DNA of 64,000 nt from Streptomyces sp. NBC_01381. Lineage in GTDB: Bacteria > Actinomycetota > Actinomycetes > Streptomycetales > Streptomycetaceae. The stretch is taken from contig NZ_JAPEPI010000004.1 in NCBI RefSeq assembly GCF_026340305.1, forward strand, positions 424,431 to 488,430, given 5' to 3'. Of this stretch, positions 34,206 to 42,987 are shown piece by piece (within the stretch, counting starts at the first letter, position 1; each line of letters starts with the position of its first letter). A model generated the notes under the pieces. That model searched no databases and was not told where the DNA came from. It saw only the letters and a list, made by a program, of their open reading frames with translations. The translations under genes and the position numbers were made by a program.

Positions 34206-35800
34206 GTGGCGTCGGTGATTTCGATGCGATCGATTCGCTGCTCGCGGCGGTCGGTCCGGAAGCCGGGCTCCCGGCTCCGGCGAGGCGGCAGGAGCTGCGG
34301 GAGCTGGCGCGGCTGTCGAAGGCGCAGGTGGCGCGGGCGCTGGGGGTGAGCCCGTCGACGGTTGCCGGGTGGGAGTCCGGCAGGGATCCGGTCGGTGAGA
34401 TCCGTACCAAGTACGCGTATCTGCTGGACGGACTGAGCGCCAAACTCGCCACCGAGGCCGAGCCGGTGGGCGGGCAGTCCGCTGCCGACGAGGTCGGGCC
34501 GTCCGCTGCCGAGCAGCAGCCTCCGGCCCCGGCTGCTTCCCCGGCAGCTGATGTTCCTTCGCCGGAGTGCGACCAGCACGCCGACGAGGTGGAGGTCCTC
34601 GCGGTGGAAGAGCCGTGCGTGCTGTGCGGGGCTCCGGCCCGGCACCGGGTGGCGGGTTTCGTCCAGCACCTGGATCCCTCTGACTGTCGGCCGATCGCGG
34701 CGGGTGCCTCTGTGGCCGAGCCCGCGGCTGCCGAGCAGCCGGTGCAGCAGGCCTCCGAGTCGACGTCGAGCACGCCACGCACCCCCGCTCCAGGTGTGAA
34801 GGTCGTGCCGGTCGGGCGTCGCGTGCGGGCGGCATCGGACATGCCGGACCTGATCGGTGAGGCTGTCGCAGCGGCGCTCGCCGAGCACGCGGGCGATGTG
34901 GAGGCAGCGACCGCGGCGCTGGTCAAGCGGGCGATCCCGGACGCGATGGCGCTGCTGGACGAGACGCGCAAGGGCGGCCGCTACGACATCGTCGCCCACC
35001 CGTGGATGCCCGACGTGCTGCGCAAGCAGTCGGCCCGCGGAGCGGACCAGATCTGGGAGGCCGCTCGAAATGGACCCGCCCCGAACTGCCGCCCGGCGCC
35101 CACGCGGTGACCGCGCTCGACATCAACGGGGCCTACCTCTCCGCACTGAAGACGCACCTGCCGCTCGGCAAGCTGGAGCACAGCACAGGCTTCGACCACG
35201 ACCGCCGCCGTGCGGGCATCCACCTGATCACCCCGCCTCACTGGGCGCACAACGACGTACTGCCCAACCCCATCGGCAACCGCGACGAACCCGGCCCGCT
35301 GTGGGTGACTGAGCCGACCTTGCGCCTCCTGCTGCGGCTCTCGTCGCCGAAATACGGTCTGTGCGACCCCCCCTGAGATCCACGAGTCCTACACCTCGGG
35401 CGCCACCGAAGGCTTGCTGGAGAAGTTCCGCATCGCCCTCAAGGACGCCCGCGACACGGCGATCGCCGAGGACGATGAGGTGACCTTGGAGTACGTGAAG
35501 GCGATGTACTCCAAGTTCGTCTCGACCCTCGGTGAATCGAACTACAACCGCCAGATCTATCGCACGGACTGGATGCACCTCATCCGCTCCCAGGCGTTCT
35601 CGAACCTGTGGATGAAGGCCTACAAGGCGCATGAGGAGGGCCTGATGGTGGTGCGTGCGATGGGCACCGACGAACTGCACGTGGCCGGTGCCTGGCAGGG
35701 TGTCTTCCCCGAGGGACGTGCGGTTACCGAAGTGAAGGTCAAGGACCACTACACCGTCGGCACCCCCGCCCCGGCGGACGCGCCGGCCAGTCAGGACTGA
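34202..35800 (+). pseudogene. Tap-like telomere/plasmid-maintenance protein, broken by two frame changes
   Basis: Three frames together give one long protein of about 530 residues. Residues 35-55 form an HTH (LSKAQVARALGVSPSTVAGW), then a Cys-containing segment (CVLCGAPARHRVAGFVQHLD), then RKGGRYDIVAHPWMPDVLRK. The frame changes near 35070, where VTALDINGAYLSALKTHLPL and DEPGPLWVTEPTLRLLLRL follow. Near 35370 it changes again, and a third part has TLGESNYNRQIYRTDWMHLI and SNLWMKAYKAHEEGLMVVRA. The ALDINGAY block and order resemble the Streptomyces telomere-associated protein Tap, whose core is polymerase-like, but the similarity is from memory only. Confidence 0.6.
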
Positions 35801-35819
35801 GAGGGGGAAGGAGAGCGAA

Positions 35820-36308
35820 GTGCCCTAGCGCACACACGACTTCGGCAAGTTCGATGCCCGCGGTCTGGCCCGCCTGCACTACCTCACCAAGACCGACCAC
35901 GCCCGTGCCGCAGCACGGGCCGTGGGATTGACGGTCACCGACCGCATGATCAAGGCCTGGCTCGACGGAAAGCGCGGCCCGTCGAAGAGGAACCTCGAGA
36001 AGGCCGATGCGGCCTATCGCACCGTGCGCCGCCAGAACGTGGCCCGCTACCTGTTGGGCCGCCTCAACGCCCGCGGCCGCGGTTCCCGCGTCGAGCTGCA
36101 CCCCCTCAACCAGTCCCAGGTCGCACGGCCTCACCAGCGGGTCCTGCAGTTCCGCACGCTCAACATCCGCCGCTGGGACCGCATCGTGGGGGCCTGGGCG
36201 GATAGAGACGAGCAGGGACTCGACGACGCGTGGGTGGACCAGATCGTCGGCCTCGGCTCGGACTGGGGCCAGTACGAGTACGTCTCCAACGTCGGCTTCG
36301 CCGCCTGA
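35820..36308 (+). pseudogene. Damaged third gene of the Tap-like module (HTH protein, possible terminal-protein-like)
   Basis: A GTG at 35820, 5 bases after GGAAGGAGAGCG, would start the gene, but codon 3 is TAG. The rest is open: HTH-like ARAAARAVGLTVTDRMIKAW, a basic LDGKRGPSKRNLEKADAAYR, and the C-terminal DWGQYEYVSNVGFAA. The first in-frame start after the TAG is GTG 35922, which would cut the N-terminal third including the HTH. Position after a Tap-like gene suggests a terminal-protein-like role, unproven. A natural readthrough is possible but less likely than decay. Confidence 0.55.
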
Positions 36309-36329
36309 CGCCCAGGGCGGTCAGAACAA

Positions 36330-36564
36330 CGCCGGCGGCGGCCATCGGACGCTGGGGCGGTTGCGCTGGGACTGGTACCAGCGCGGGGAGTACGGCACTG
36401 AGCTCCTGGGCGATGTCGCCGGCCGCACTGTGGTGGAAGTCGGCGCGGGTGCCGGGACGCAGGCCGCGTACGTCGCCCAGGAACTCGCACCGGCCCGCGT
36501 CACGGCCATCGACAGCTCACCGACACAGCACGCCCGTGCCCATCCAACGCGCCGACCACACTGA
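36330..36564 (+). pseudogene. N-terminal fragment of a SAM-dependent methyltransferase
   Basis: The frame WDWYQRGEYGTELLGDVAG, VVEVGAGAGTQAAYVAQEL and ARVTAIDSSPTQHA is a methyltransferase motif-I region that ends soon after with no catalytic remainder. No start is visible. It directly follows the third module gene. Confidence 0.55.
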
Positions 36565-36571
36565 AGAACGC

Positions 36572-36745
36572 TCCTACGGCTCCGCCACCACCGGGGGCTT
36601 CGAGGCCGCCGACTTCGCCCGCCGCGTGGATGCCATGGGGGGTGACGTGACGGCCGCTGTCCACCGGTGGTTGGTGGACAGCGGCCGGATCCACCCCGAA
36701 GCGCACATCACCCACCTCGAGGTACGCACCTGGCGCCCACGCTGA
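36572..36745 (+). pseudogene. 3' fragment of the gene also found at 33662
   Basis: The frame SYGSATTGGFEAADFARRVD followed by AMGGDVTAAVHRWLVDSG and RIHPEAHITHLEVRTWRPR with stop is coding-like but has no upstream half. It shares its last 19 residues closely with the fragment at 33662-33736, indicating a common parent gene. Confidence 0.45.
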
Positions 36746-36848
36746 CCCCGCCCGCCCGGTTAAAGCCGGCCCATTCCTCGTCCCCGCGGCCGTCCGGACG
36801 GTCCGGTATTACGATCGCCAGACGGGAGTTCACCGAGGGGGCGGGCCA

Positions 36849-37298
36849 GTGACTGCGCTGAGCGAGGGGTCGAACGCCGGAGTCGGCGGCCGGGTGTCGC
36901 TGGACGCGGACCGGATCAAGCATCTGGAGTTCATCCAGGCGGTCATCACCCGCATGGGCACCAACTCCTTCCTCGTCAAAGGCTGGGCCCTGACCCTGGC
37001 CGCCGGTCTACTCGCTCTCTCCGCCAGCCGCCTGAGCTGGCAGATAGGCGCCGTCGGTGTGGTGCCGCTGCTCTGCTTCTGGTATCTCGACGGCTTCTTC
37101 CTGCGCCAGGAACGGCTCTTCCGCCGCCTCTACGACGACGTACGCCGCCCCGACAGTCGGGTTGAGCCGCTGTCCATGAACGTCGGCCCGTACCTGGATC
37201 AGACGCCGTGGGCGGGTATCACGTTCTCGCAGACGCTGCTGCTGTTCTACGGGTCGCTGTTGGGGGCGGAGTTGGCGATCGTCGTCATCGCGCTCTGA
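36849..37298 (+). CDS. Small membrane protein of unknown function, neighbour of a TIR gene
   Basis: 149 residues, GTG start. The soluble N-terminus has HLEFIQAVITRMGTNSFLVK leading into two or three membrane helices (WALTLAAGLLALSA, IGAVGVVPLLCFWYLDGFF, and C-terminal LLLFYGSLLGAELAIVVIAL). This pattern (short helix, TM pair, FFLRQERLFRRLYDDVRR) is a recurring actinobacterial family that I believe occurs next to defence-type genes. Its 3' end overlaps the HIT gene on the other strand by 52 bases. Confidence 0.65.
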   Translation: MTALSEGSNAGVGGRVSLDADRIKHLEFIQAVITRMGTNSFLVKGWALTLAAGLLALSASRLSWQIGAVGVVPLLCFWYLDGFFLRQERLFRRLYDDVRRPDSRVEPLSMNVGPYLDQTPWAGITFSQTLLLFYGSLLGAELAIVVIAL

Positions 37299-37744
37299 GA
37301 CCAGAGTGCCTGAGGATCCGTCATGTCGATTACTCGGCGGGCGAGTTCGTTCATCACTGCGGCGTCGTCCGGGGGACCCTCTCCCTTCGGCGGCCAGATC
37401 GCGCCCATCGCGTCGCCGGGCCAGCGCGGTACGAGGTGCACATGGGTGTGGAACACGGTCTGCGAGGCCGCCCCGCCCGTGGAGTTGATGACATTCAGGC
37501 CCTCGGGCTCCAGCGCCGCGCGCAACGCCCGGCCCACCACCAGCACCGACTGCATCAGCCGCCGCACGCCAGTCTCGTCCATCGCCCACAGGTCCGCCGA
37601 GTGCACCCTGGGCACGACCAGTGTGTGTCCCTTTGCCGCGGGGGTCAGCGGGAAGAAGGCCAAGGTGTGCGCGTCGGCGTACAGCACGCGTGCCCGGCTC
37701 GGGTCCGCGACGATGCCGCAGAAGGCGCAGGCCTCGTCGTCCAT
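37247..37744 (-). CDS. HIT-family nucleotide hydrolase/transferase
   Basis: 165 residues with a CxxC-like start (ACAFCGIV) and the histidine triad in VFHTHVHLVPR, preceded by AKGHTLVVPRVHSADL. HIT proteins hydrolyse or transfer nucleotides at the alpha-phosphate (for example Ap4A or AMP-adducts). ATG 37744 is preferred over ATG 37753 because the GGGAG ribosome site is correctly spaced for it. Its 3' end overlaps the small membrane gene. Confidence 0.88.
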   Translation of the reverse strand: MDDEACAFCGIVADPSRARVLYADAHTLAFFPLTPAAKGHTLVVPRVHSADLWAMDETGVRRLMQSVLVVGRALRAALEPEGLNVINSTGGAASQTVFHTHVHLVPRWPGDAMGAIWPPKGEGPPDDAAVMNELARRVIDMTDPQALWSQSAMTTIANSAPNSDP

Positions 37745-37879
37745 GGGTCCCATGCTCCCTCGTACGGCTGGATCGGTCACGTTCGGCACGTCGCGCTCCT
37801 CGCCTCTCTGGTAGGAACGCTGGCAATGATCTCTGGCGGGCGGGGCGTGGCGGGGACGAATGGGGGCGGGGACGGCGGC

Positions 37880-39352
37880 ATGGGCGGCATTTTCATCAAC
37901 TACCGCAGGGGTGGGCATGAGCACGTCGTGCACCGGCTGTACCGGGAGCTGACAGGGAACTTCGGCGAGGACCAGGTGTTCCTGGACCGTCAGTCCATCG
38001 TGCCGGGGCAGCAGTATTCGGATGTGCTGCGGGAACGGGTGGCCGACTGCGAGGTGCTGCTCGTCGTGGTCCACCCGGGGTGGGCGGACGCGCGGGACGA
38101 AGCGACCGGTGCGCGGCGGCTGGACCTGGAGACGGACTGGGTCCGCCGGGAGATCGACCAGGCCCTGCAGGACGGCAAGACCGTCATCCCCTTGTTTCTG
38201 GACGGCGCCGAGCCGCCGACGGCCGAGCAACTGCCGGAGCGGATCCAGAAGTTGGAGGTCAAGAACGGCCAGTGGCTGCGGCAGGGGGCGTACGACTCCG
38301 ATCTGGCGGAGCTGATCGCGGCACTGGAGGACAAGGTGTCCAAGACCTGGGAGCCGATTCCGCCGCCCTCGCCGCCGTACCGGCCGGGCCGGTGGCTGGG
38401 CGTCGTCACCGCGGTGCTGTCCTGCGCCGTGCTGGTCACGGTCCCCGCGCTGCCCCAGGACGACGGCTGGGTCCGCACGGACGGCCTCCCCTTCACCCTC
38501 TACGCCACCATGTTCTCCTGTCTGCTGATGCTCGCGCCGCTGATCGCGGTCACCGTCGTCCGCCTCCTGTTCCGCCGGCCTCTCGACATCTGGGAGCGGG
38601 ACCTGCATGCGGTCAAGCATCAGACGTACGTCCGGCAGACCTGGCCGCTCGCCGCGGGCCTCCTGCTGATCGCGGTGTTCGGTGCCCTGTCGATGTGGGG
38701 CGACGGCGGCACGCTGGCCTCCTTCGCCCTGCTGCTGGTCCTGGGGTTCGCCATCGTGCGCACTGCCGCCCTCAATATCCGTCTCCAACGGCGGGAGAAC
38801 GACCTGTGGGAGCGCTGGCCGCACTGCCTGCCCGCGCCGGCGACCCGCATGGTGCTACGCCGGGCCGTCGCGCGGCTGGACCTCCGCCTGCGTGAGATGC
38901 GGACGCCACTCTCCCGGGAACAGCGGGAGAAGGCGCGGTGGGAGCTGGCCGACCTGAGCAAGGCGCTGCGCCGGGTGACGGGTGAGGCGGAACGGTCGCG
39001 TCGGGCGTGGCTGCGGCAGGACCACCCGTGGCTGTTCGGCTTCTACGCGCTGTGGCTGGCCCTGACCGCGGCGTCGGCCCTGGCGTCCGGGCTCGCCTTC
39101 AGCAGGGCGGAACACGGGACGACACGCGTCCACGTCGCGCTCGCGATCGTGACACTGATCGGCGCCGCCCTCGCGCTGGCCACCGCGGAACTCGGCCACC
39201 GGCTCCAGCGCCGGCAGCGCACCCAACTGGTGCGGGAGGCCAGAGACCGCATCGACAAGCTCGCCGCCCGGGTGACCACCCTGAGCACCCACGCCCGCAC
39301 CAAGCCGTCCGCCCCGGCACCCCGCCCCGAGGAGTACCCCGAGCCCGACTAG
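37880..39352 (+). CDS. TIR-domain protein with C-terminal membrane helices
   Basis: About 490 residues. The TIR domain starts immediately (GGIFINYRRGGHEHVVHRLY), with VFLDRQSIVPGQQYSDVLRE and CEVLLVVVHPGWADARDEA and a conserved Glu region in DWVRREIDQALQDGKTVIPL. About four membrane helices follow (GVVTAVLSCAVLVTVPAL, CLLMLAPLIAVTVVRLLF, GLLLIAVFGALSM, GFYALWLALTAASALAS), with charged helical linkers. ATG 37880 is preferred; ATG 37826 is also in frame. TIR proteins often consume NAD+ or make cyclic ADP-ribose signals in immunity. Confidence 0.8.
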   Translation: MGGIFINYRRGGHEHVVHRLYRELTGNFGEDQVFLDRQSIVPGQQYSDVLRERVADCEVLLVVVHPGWADARDEATGARRLDLETDWVRREIDQALQDGKTVIPLFLDGAEPPTAEQLPERIQKLEVKNGQWLRQGAYDSDLAELIAALEDKVSKTWEPIPPPSPPYRPGRWLGVVTAVLSCAVLVTVPALPQDDGWVRTDGLPFTLYATMFSCLLMLAPLIAVTVVRLLFRRPLDIWERDLHAVKHQTYVRQTWPLAAGLLLIAVFGALSMWGDGGTLASFALLLVLGFAIVRTAALNIRLQRRENDLWERWPHCLPAPATRMVLRRAVARLDLRLREMRTPLSREQREKARWELADLSKALRRVTGEAERSRRAWLRQDHPWLFGFYALWLALTAASALASGLAFSRAEHGTTRVHVALAIVTLIGAALALATAELGHRLQRRQRTQLVREARDRIDKLAARVTTLSTHARTKPSAPAPRPEEYPEPD

Positions 39353-39794
39353 GCCGCGTATCGAGTCGTGATCAATCTGTGGGGTTTGCCCTCGCGACGG
39401 AGGTTGGAGCGGTATGTCTTCTTGCTTTGCCTTGGTGGACTTGCGCGATGGGCAGGCTGAGCCCCCGTGGTGTGGGGCCTGTGGGTGTGGGGTTGCCGAG
39501 GTGCAGGCTCATATGTACCGAGGCAAGGCCCTGCCGAGGGTCGGCTGACCGGGCGACACCGCTCACCGCCAGTGCGTACACAGTCGGTGACACCAGTGCG
39601 CTTGACCGTTCTCATTCGGTCGGTTGAACAATCCGAAAGAGAGGCTTGAGGGGCCAATGCGATCGCAGCCGGGTGCCTTCCTTGCGGCAATGCCCTCATC
39701 TGGGTGACGGGGCGCTTCCAGGCGCACTGGCAGTCCCCAAGCCGTGCACTCTGGTCCTCGCGGGTAGGTAATCGGGCAGTCACGGGGGGCGTTG
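39353..39794. other. Noncoding region upstream of the NLR pair
   Basis: About 440 bases without a gene. A TTGACC at 39602-39607 and a following A/T-rich stretch are promoter-like, but no -10 could be placed with certainty. It probably holds the promoter of the downstream pair. Confidence 0.4.
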
Positions 39795-40211
39795 ATGGAT
39801 CCGTTGGTGCTGGCAGCGGCAACGGCGCTGGTAGGTGCCATGGCCACAGACGCCTGGCTGCATGCCAAAACAGCAGCCGTGACATGGTGGCGCAGCGTCA
39901 GGCCGGAGCAGGAAGCCGAGGTGCACCACGAGTTGGAAGAGGCTCACTCGCTACTTCTTACAACCCGCGAGCGTGGCAACGAGGATGTGGAACAGGCGCT
40001 GGTGGGGGCCTGGTGTGTGCGGCTGCATCAGCTGTTGTCGGATTCTCCAGAAGTGATGACGGGGCTGCGCGAGCTCCTCGACGACCATCTTCGCCCCGCC
40101 GCCGCATCCCACGAGCGCCCCGAGACCGCGCCGGTGACGGTGCAAGCCGAGGCCAGAGACAGTGCACGTATCTATGTAGCCGGTCGGGACCAACACATCA
40201 CCGGTCATTGA
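39795..40211 (+). CDS. Small helical protein with a C-terminal ARIYxAGRD motif (candidate bell-type effector)
   Basis: 138 residues. The N-terminus is hydrophobic (MDPLVLAAATALVGAMATDA) then amphipathic helices (AEVHHELEEAHSLLLTTRER, VEQALVGAWCVRLHQLLS). The last 15 residues are ARIYVAGRDQHITGH. This recalls the bacterial bell domain, a HeLo-like membrane-toxic domain carrying a short amyloid signalling motif at its end and found next to NLR proteins. ATG 39795 follows GGGGGGC. Its stop overlaps the TTG start of the NLR gene. Confidence 0.6.
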   Translation: MDPLVLAAATALVGAMATDAWLHAKTAAVTWWRSVRPEQEAEVHHELEEAHSLLLTTRERGNEDVEQALVGAWCVRLHQLLSDSPEVMTGLRELLDDHLRPAAASHERPETAPVTVQAEARDSARIYVAGRDQHITGH

Positions 40212-42931
40212 ACGCCTGCTCTTGCAGCGGTGATGTCGGCCCTGGGCGATGCCTCGATGTCCATGCGACAGACGCAGCGCGCATCTATGCGGCAGGACGT
40301 GACCTCTACGTCGGTTCGCCCCCACCAGCAGTAGCAGCTGTGGCGGTGCGGACCTTGCCACGGGACACCATCACTTTTACCGGCCGCCACAACGAGGTGG
40401 AATGCCTGCTGACGCGCGCAGCGTCGACACAGGGACACGGCATCCACATCGTCAGCGGCATGCCCGGAGTGGGCAAAACCGCCTTGGTGGTGCACGTCGC
40501 CCACAGGTTGGCGACCTCCTACACGAGCGGGCAGCTCTTCGTCCGCCTCCATGCCCATACCCCTGGCCGCGCCCCGGCCGACCCCGCCGACGTGCTCGAA
40601 TCGCTTCTGACTTGTCTGGGCGTGGAACCCCGGCACATTCCCCACGGCTTGGACGCGCGGTCAGATCTCTGGAGGGACCGCCTGGCCGGACGGCGGATGC
40701 TGCTGGTCCTCGACGACGCCGCGTCCAGCTCACAGGTCGAGCCACTGCTGCCGGGGGAACCCCAGTGCCTGGTCATGATCACCAGCAGGCGTCGTCTGAC
40801 CCTTCTCGAAGGAGCCGCAGCCCTTCCCCTCGGCGTGCTCTCGGCTCAGGATGCGAGCCTGCTGTTCACACGGCTGGCCGATCGATCCACAGACCTGTCC
40901 CAGGCTGACGCTGTAGCTGACATCAATCGGCTGTGCGGACGCCTGCCACTCGCAATCGCCCTGCTCGCAGGCCGCCTCTCCCACCGACCGCACTGGGACT
41001 TGACCACATTCGCCCACGACCTGGCCTGCGCCCAGGACCGATTGGAGCAACTGGCCACAGGAGACCTCGCCACCGCCGCCGCCTTCACGATGTCCTATCG
41101 CACACTGCCACCTGACCGGCAGCGGCTCTTCCGCCTCCTGGGCCTGAGCCCTGGGGCCGACACCGACGTGTACGCCGCGACCGCACTGGCCGGTGCGCCT
41201 CTGCCCGTCGTCCAACGGGATCTCGAAGCCCTCTACGACGACCACCTCATCGACTCGCCGACGCCCGGCCGATACCGCCTCCACGATCTGCTCCGCATGT
41301 ACGCGCGCGACCTGGCAGAAACCGACCCCGCAGCCGAGCGCACTGCCGCCGTCGACCGGCTGCTGGACTACTACGGCCTCACTGCCGCAGCCGCCCGCCA
41401 TCGAGCCACCGGCTGCCAGGATCCACTACCTCTTGGCCAACCACTGTTTACTCTCCCTCAGCACGCCACACGCCAGCGCGCTGTGCAGTGGATGCGCACA
41501 GAGCACGTCAACCTCAGAGCATGCGTCCTCTATGCGGCCGAAACGCACCGACACACGCACCTCGTCCGGCTCACCGAGTCCATCGCCGACTTTCTCTACG
41601 ACAGTGGTCACTGGGACGAGGGTGCCCGACTCCACGAGATCGCCGTCCGATCGGCCCATGAAGCTCACGATCCGCGAGCCACGGCAACCGCCCAGTACCA
41701 CCTGGGCCGCATCCGCGCGGCGACGGGCCACTACGAGCAGGCCGCATCCCTGCTGCGGAGTTCGGCCCAACTCGCCGGTGCCGAAACTCCTTCCGTGCGG
41801 GCCGGTTCCCTGTGCGCACTGGGACAGGTGCATTTCGCCACCGGTAACTACGCCGAGGCGACGCGTCACCTGCGCGAAGCACTGAAGCTTCGCCAAGCGT
41901 GTGCCGACCAGCTCGGCGCAGCAGACGTGTTGTGGGAGCTCGGCCGCGTACAGGACATCACCAGCGACTTCGCGCAAGCCGCACACCTCGCCCAACAGGC
42001 ACTGGATATCCACGCCTCGGCCGACTACCAGCCTGGGCAGGCAAAAGCTCTGTGGCTGTTGAGCCGGATCCGCCACATGACCGGCCATTACATAGAGGCC
42101 GAACAACTGGCCAGGCAGGCCCTGGAGATCCACCGCGCGCTGCAAGAACGCACCGGTGAAGCAAACGCACTGTGGGAGCTTGGCCGAGTGGCGTGCGGGA
42201 GAGGAGATCCGTTGTCAGCCGGCCGTTCTGCTCAGCAAGCTCTCACCCTCTACCAGGATCTGGGCGATCGGTTGGGAGAGGCCAGCGCACTGTGGCTGCT
42301 GAGCCGGATCCTGTTGGCGGCACGCGAGGTGACGGCCGCCGAGGACCTGGCGCAGCAGGCCCTTTGCTTGTACCGGGAACTCGGCAATCAACACGGCGAA
42401 GCCAACGCACTCCTGGAACTGGGCCGGGCAAAAGCCCTGACGCACCATCACGCGGAAGCCACTGTGCTACTGGCTCGCGCCCGTGAACTCTTCAGATCGG
42501 CAAAGGATGTCCAGGGCGAGGCAGAAGCCATCAACAGCAGCGGTGACCTACTGGCGGTGACAGATGTCCCCCGCGCCTTGTCCGCCTACGAACAAGCCCT
42601 GTGCCTCGCGCGGAAGGCCGAAAGCCCCAAGGACCAAGTCGACGCTCTCGAGGGCGCGGCACGCTGTCATCAGTACAGAGGCCAGCAGCGTCTCGCGCTT
42701 TCCTGCTGGGTGGAGGCTGCCCATCTGCACCATCAGATGGGCACCCGGTCGGCTCACTCCGCGTCTGCGATCCTTGCCGCCGTACTGCTGGCCGCAGGCC
42801 CGGCCTCTACCCGGCAGATCGGCGAAGTGCTGGGCATGGATGCCGGGGTGAGGGGCAAGCTGGAGCCTCCCCCCCCCGTACAGCGGCCGGACGTAACTGA
42901 GGTGCCCCCGGCGGCTGTTGGAATGGTTTGA
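40208..42931 (+). CDS. NB-ARC/TPR (NLR-like) ATPase sensor
   Basis: About 907 residues. Start TTG 40208 overlaps the upstream stop (TTGA); no other in-frame start precedes the motif. Residues 24-36 repeat the neighbour's motif, ARIYAAGRDLYVG. The NB-ARC domain has P-loop GMPGVGKTAL (84-93), Walker B GRRMLLVLDDAASS, MITSRRRL and the LPLAIALLAGRL GxP region. Then a winged helix (DTDVYAATALAGAPLPVVQR to YRLHDLLRMYARDLAET), then roughly 10 TPR-type repeats from about residue 470 to 860 (AWEAYH-like ALWELGRV, ALWLLSRI). The class senses infection or stress and assembles. Confidence 0.82.
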   Translation: MNACSCSGDVGPGRCLDVHATDAARIYAAGRDLYVGSPPPAVAAVAVRTLPRDTITFTGRHNEVECLLTRAASTQGHGIHIVSGMPGVGKTALVVHVAHRLATSYTSGQLFVRLHAHTPGRAPADPADVLESLLTCLGVEPRHIPHGLDARSDLWRDRLAGRRMLLVLDDAASSSQVEPLLPGEPQCLVMITSRRRLTLLEGAAALPLGVLSAQDASLLFTRLADRSTDLSQADAVADINRLCGRLPLAIALLAGRLSHRPHWDLTTFAHDLACAQDRLEQLATGDLATAAAFTMSYRTLPPDRQRLFRLLGLSPGADTDVYAATALAGAPLPVVQRDLEALYDDHLIDSPTPGRYRLHDLLRMYARDLAETDPAAERTAAVDRLLDYYGLTAAAARHRATGCQDPLPLGQPLFTLPQHATRQRAVQWMRTEHVNLRACVLYAAETHRHTHLVRLTESIADFLYDSGHWDEGARLHEIAVRSAHEAHDPRATATAQYHLGRIRAATGHYEQAASLLRSSAQLAGAETPSVRAGSLCALGQVHFATGNYAEATRHLREALKLRQACADQLGAADVLWELGRVQDITSDFAQAAHLAQQALDIHASADYQPGQAKALWLLSRIRHMTGHYIEAEQLARQALEIHRALQERTGEANALWELGRVACGRGDPLSAGRSAQQALTLYQDLGDRLGEASALWLLSRILLAAREVTAAEDLAQQALCLYRELGNQHGEANALLELGRAKALTHHHAEATVLLARARELFRSAKDVQGEAEAINSSGDLLAVTDVPRALSAYEQALCLARKAESPKDQVDALEGAARCHQYRGQQRLALSCWVEAAHLHHQMGTRSAHSASAILAAVLLAAGPASTRQIGEVLGMDAGVRGKLEPPPPVQRPDVTEVPPAAVGMV

Positions 42932-42987
42932 CGAGAACCAAAGAGCCCGCCGGGGACACCGCTGTCGATGGATGGGCGAAGAAGTCC

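Noticed and set aside
33662..36745. Similar 3' ends as attachment-site repeats
   Set aside because: The similarity is of coding type with frequent third-position changes, not an exact att core.
39704..40207. Upstream extension of the NLR reading frame
   Set aside because: It overlaps the whole small helical protein gene, is Arg/Ser-rich, and the TTGA overlap gives a better start.
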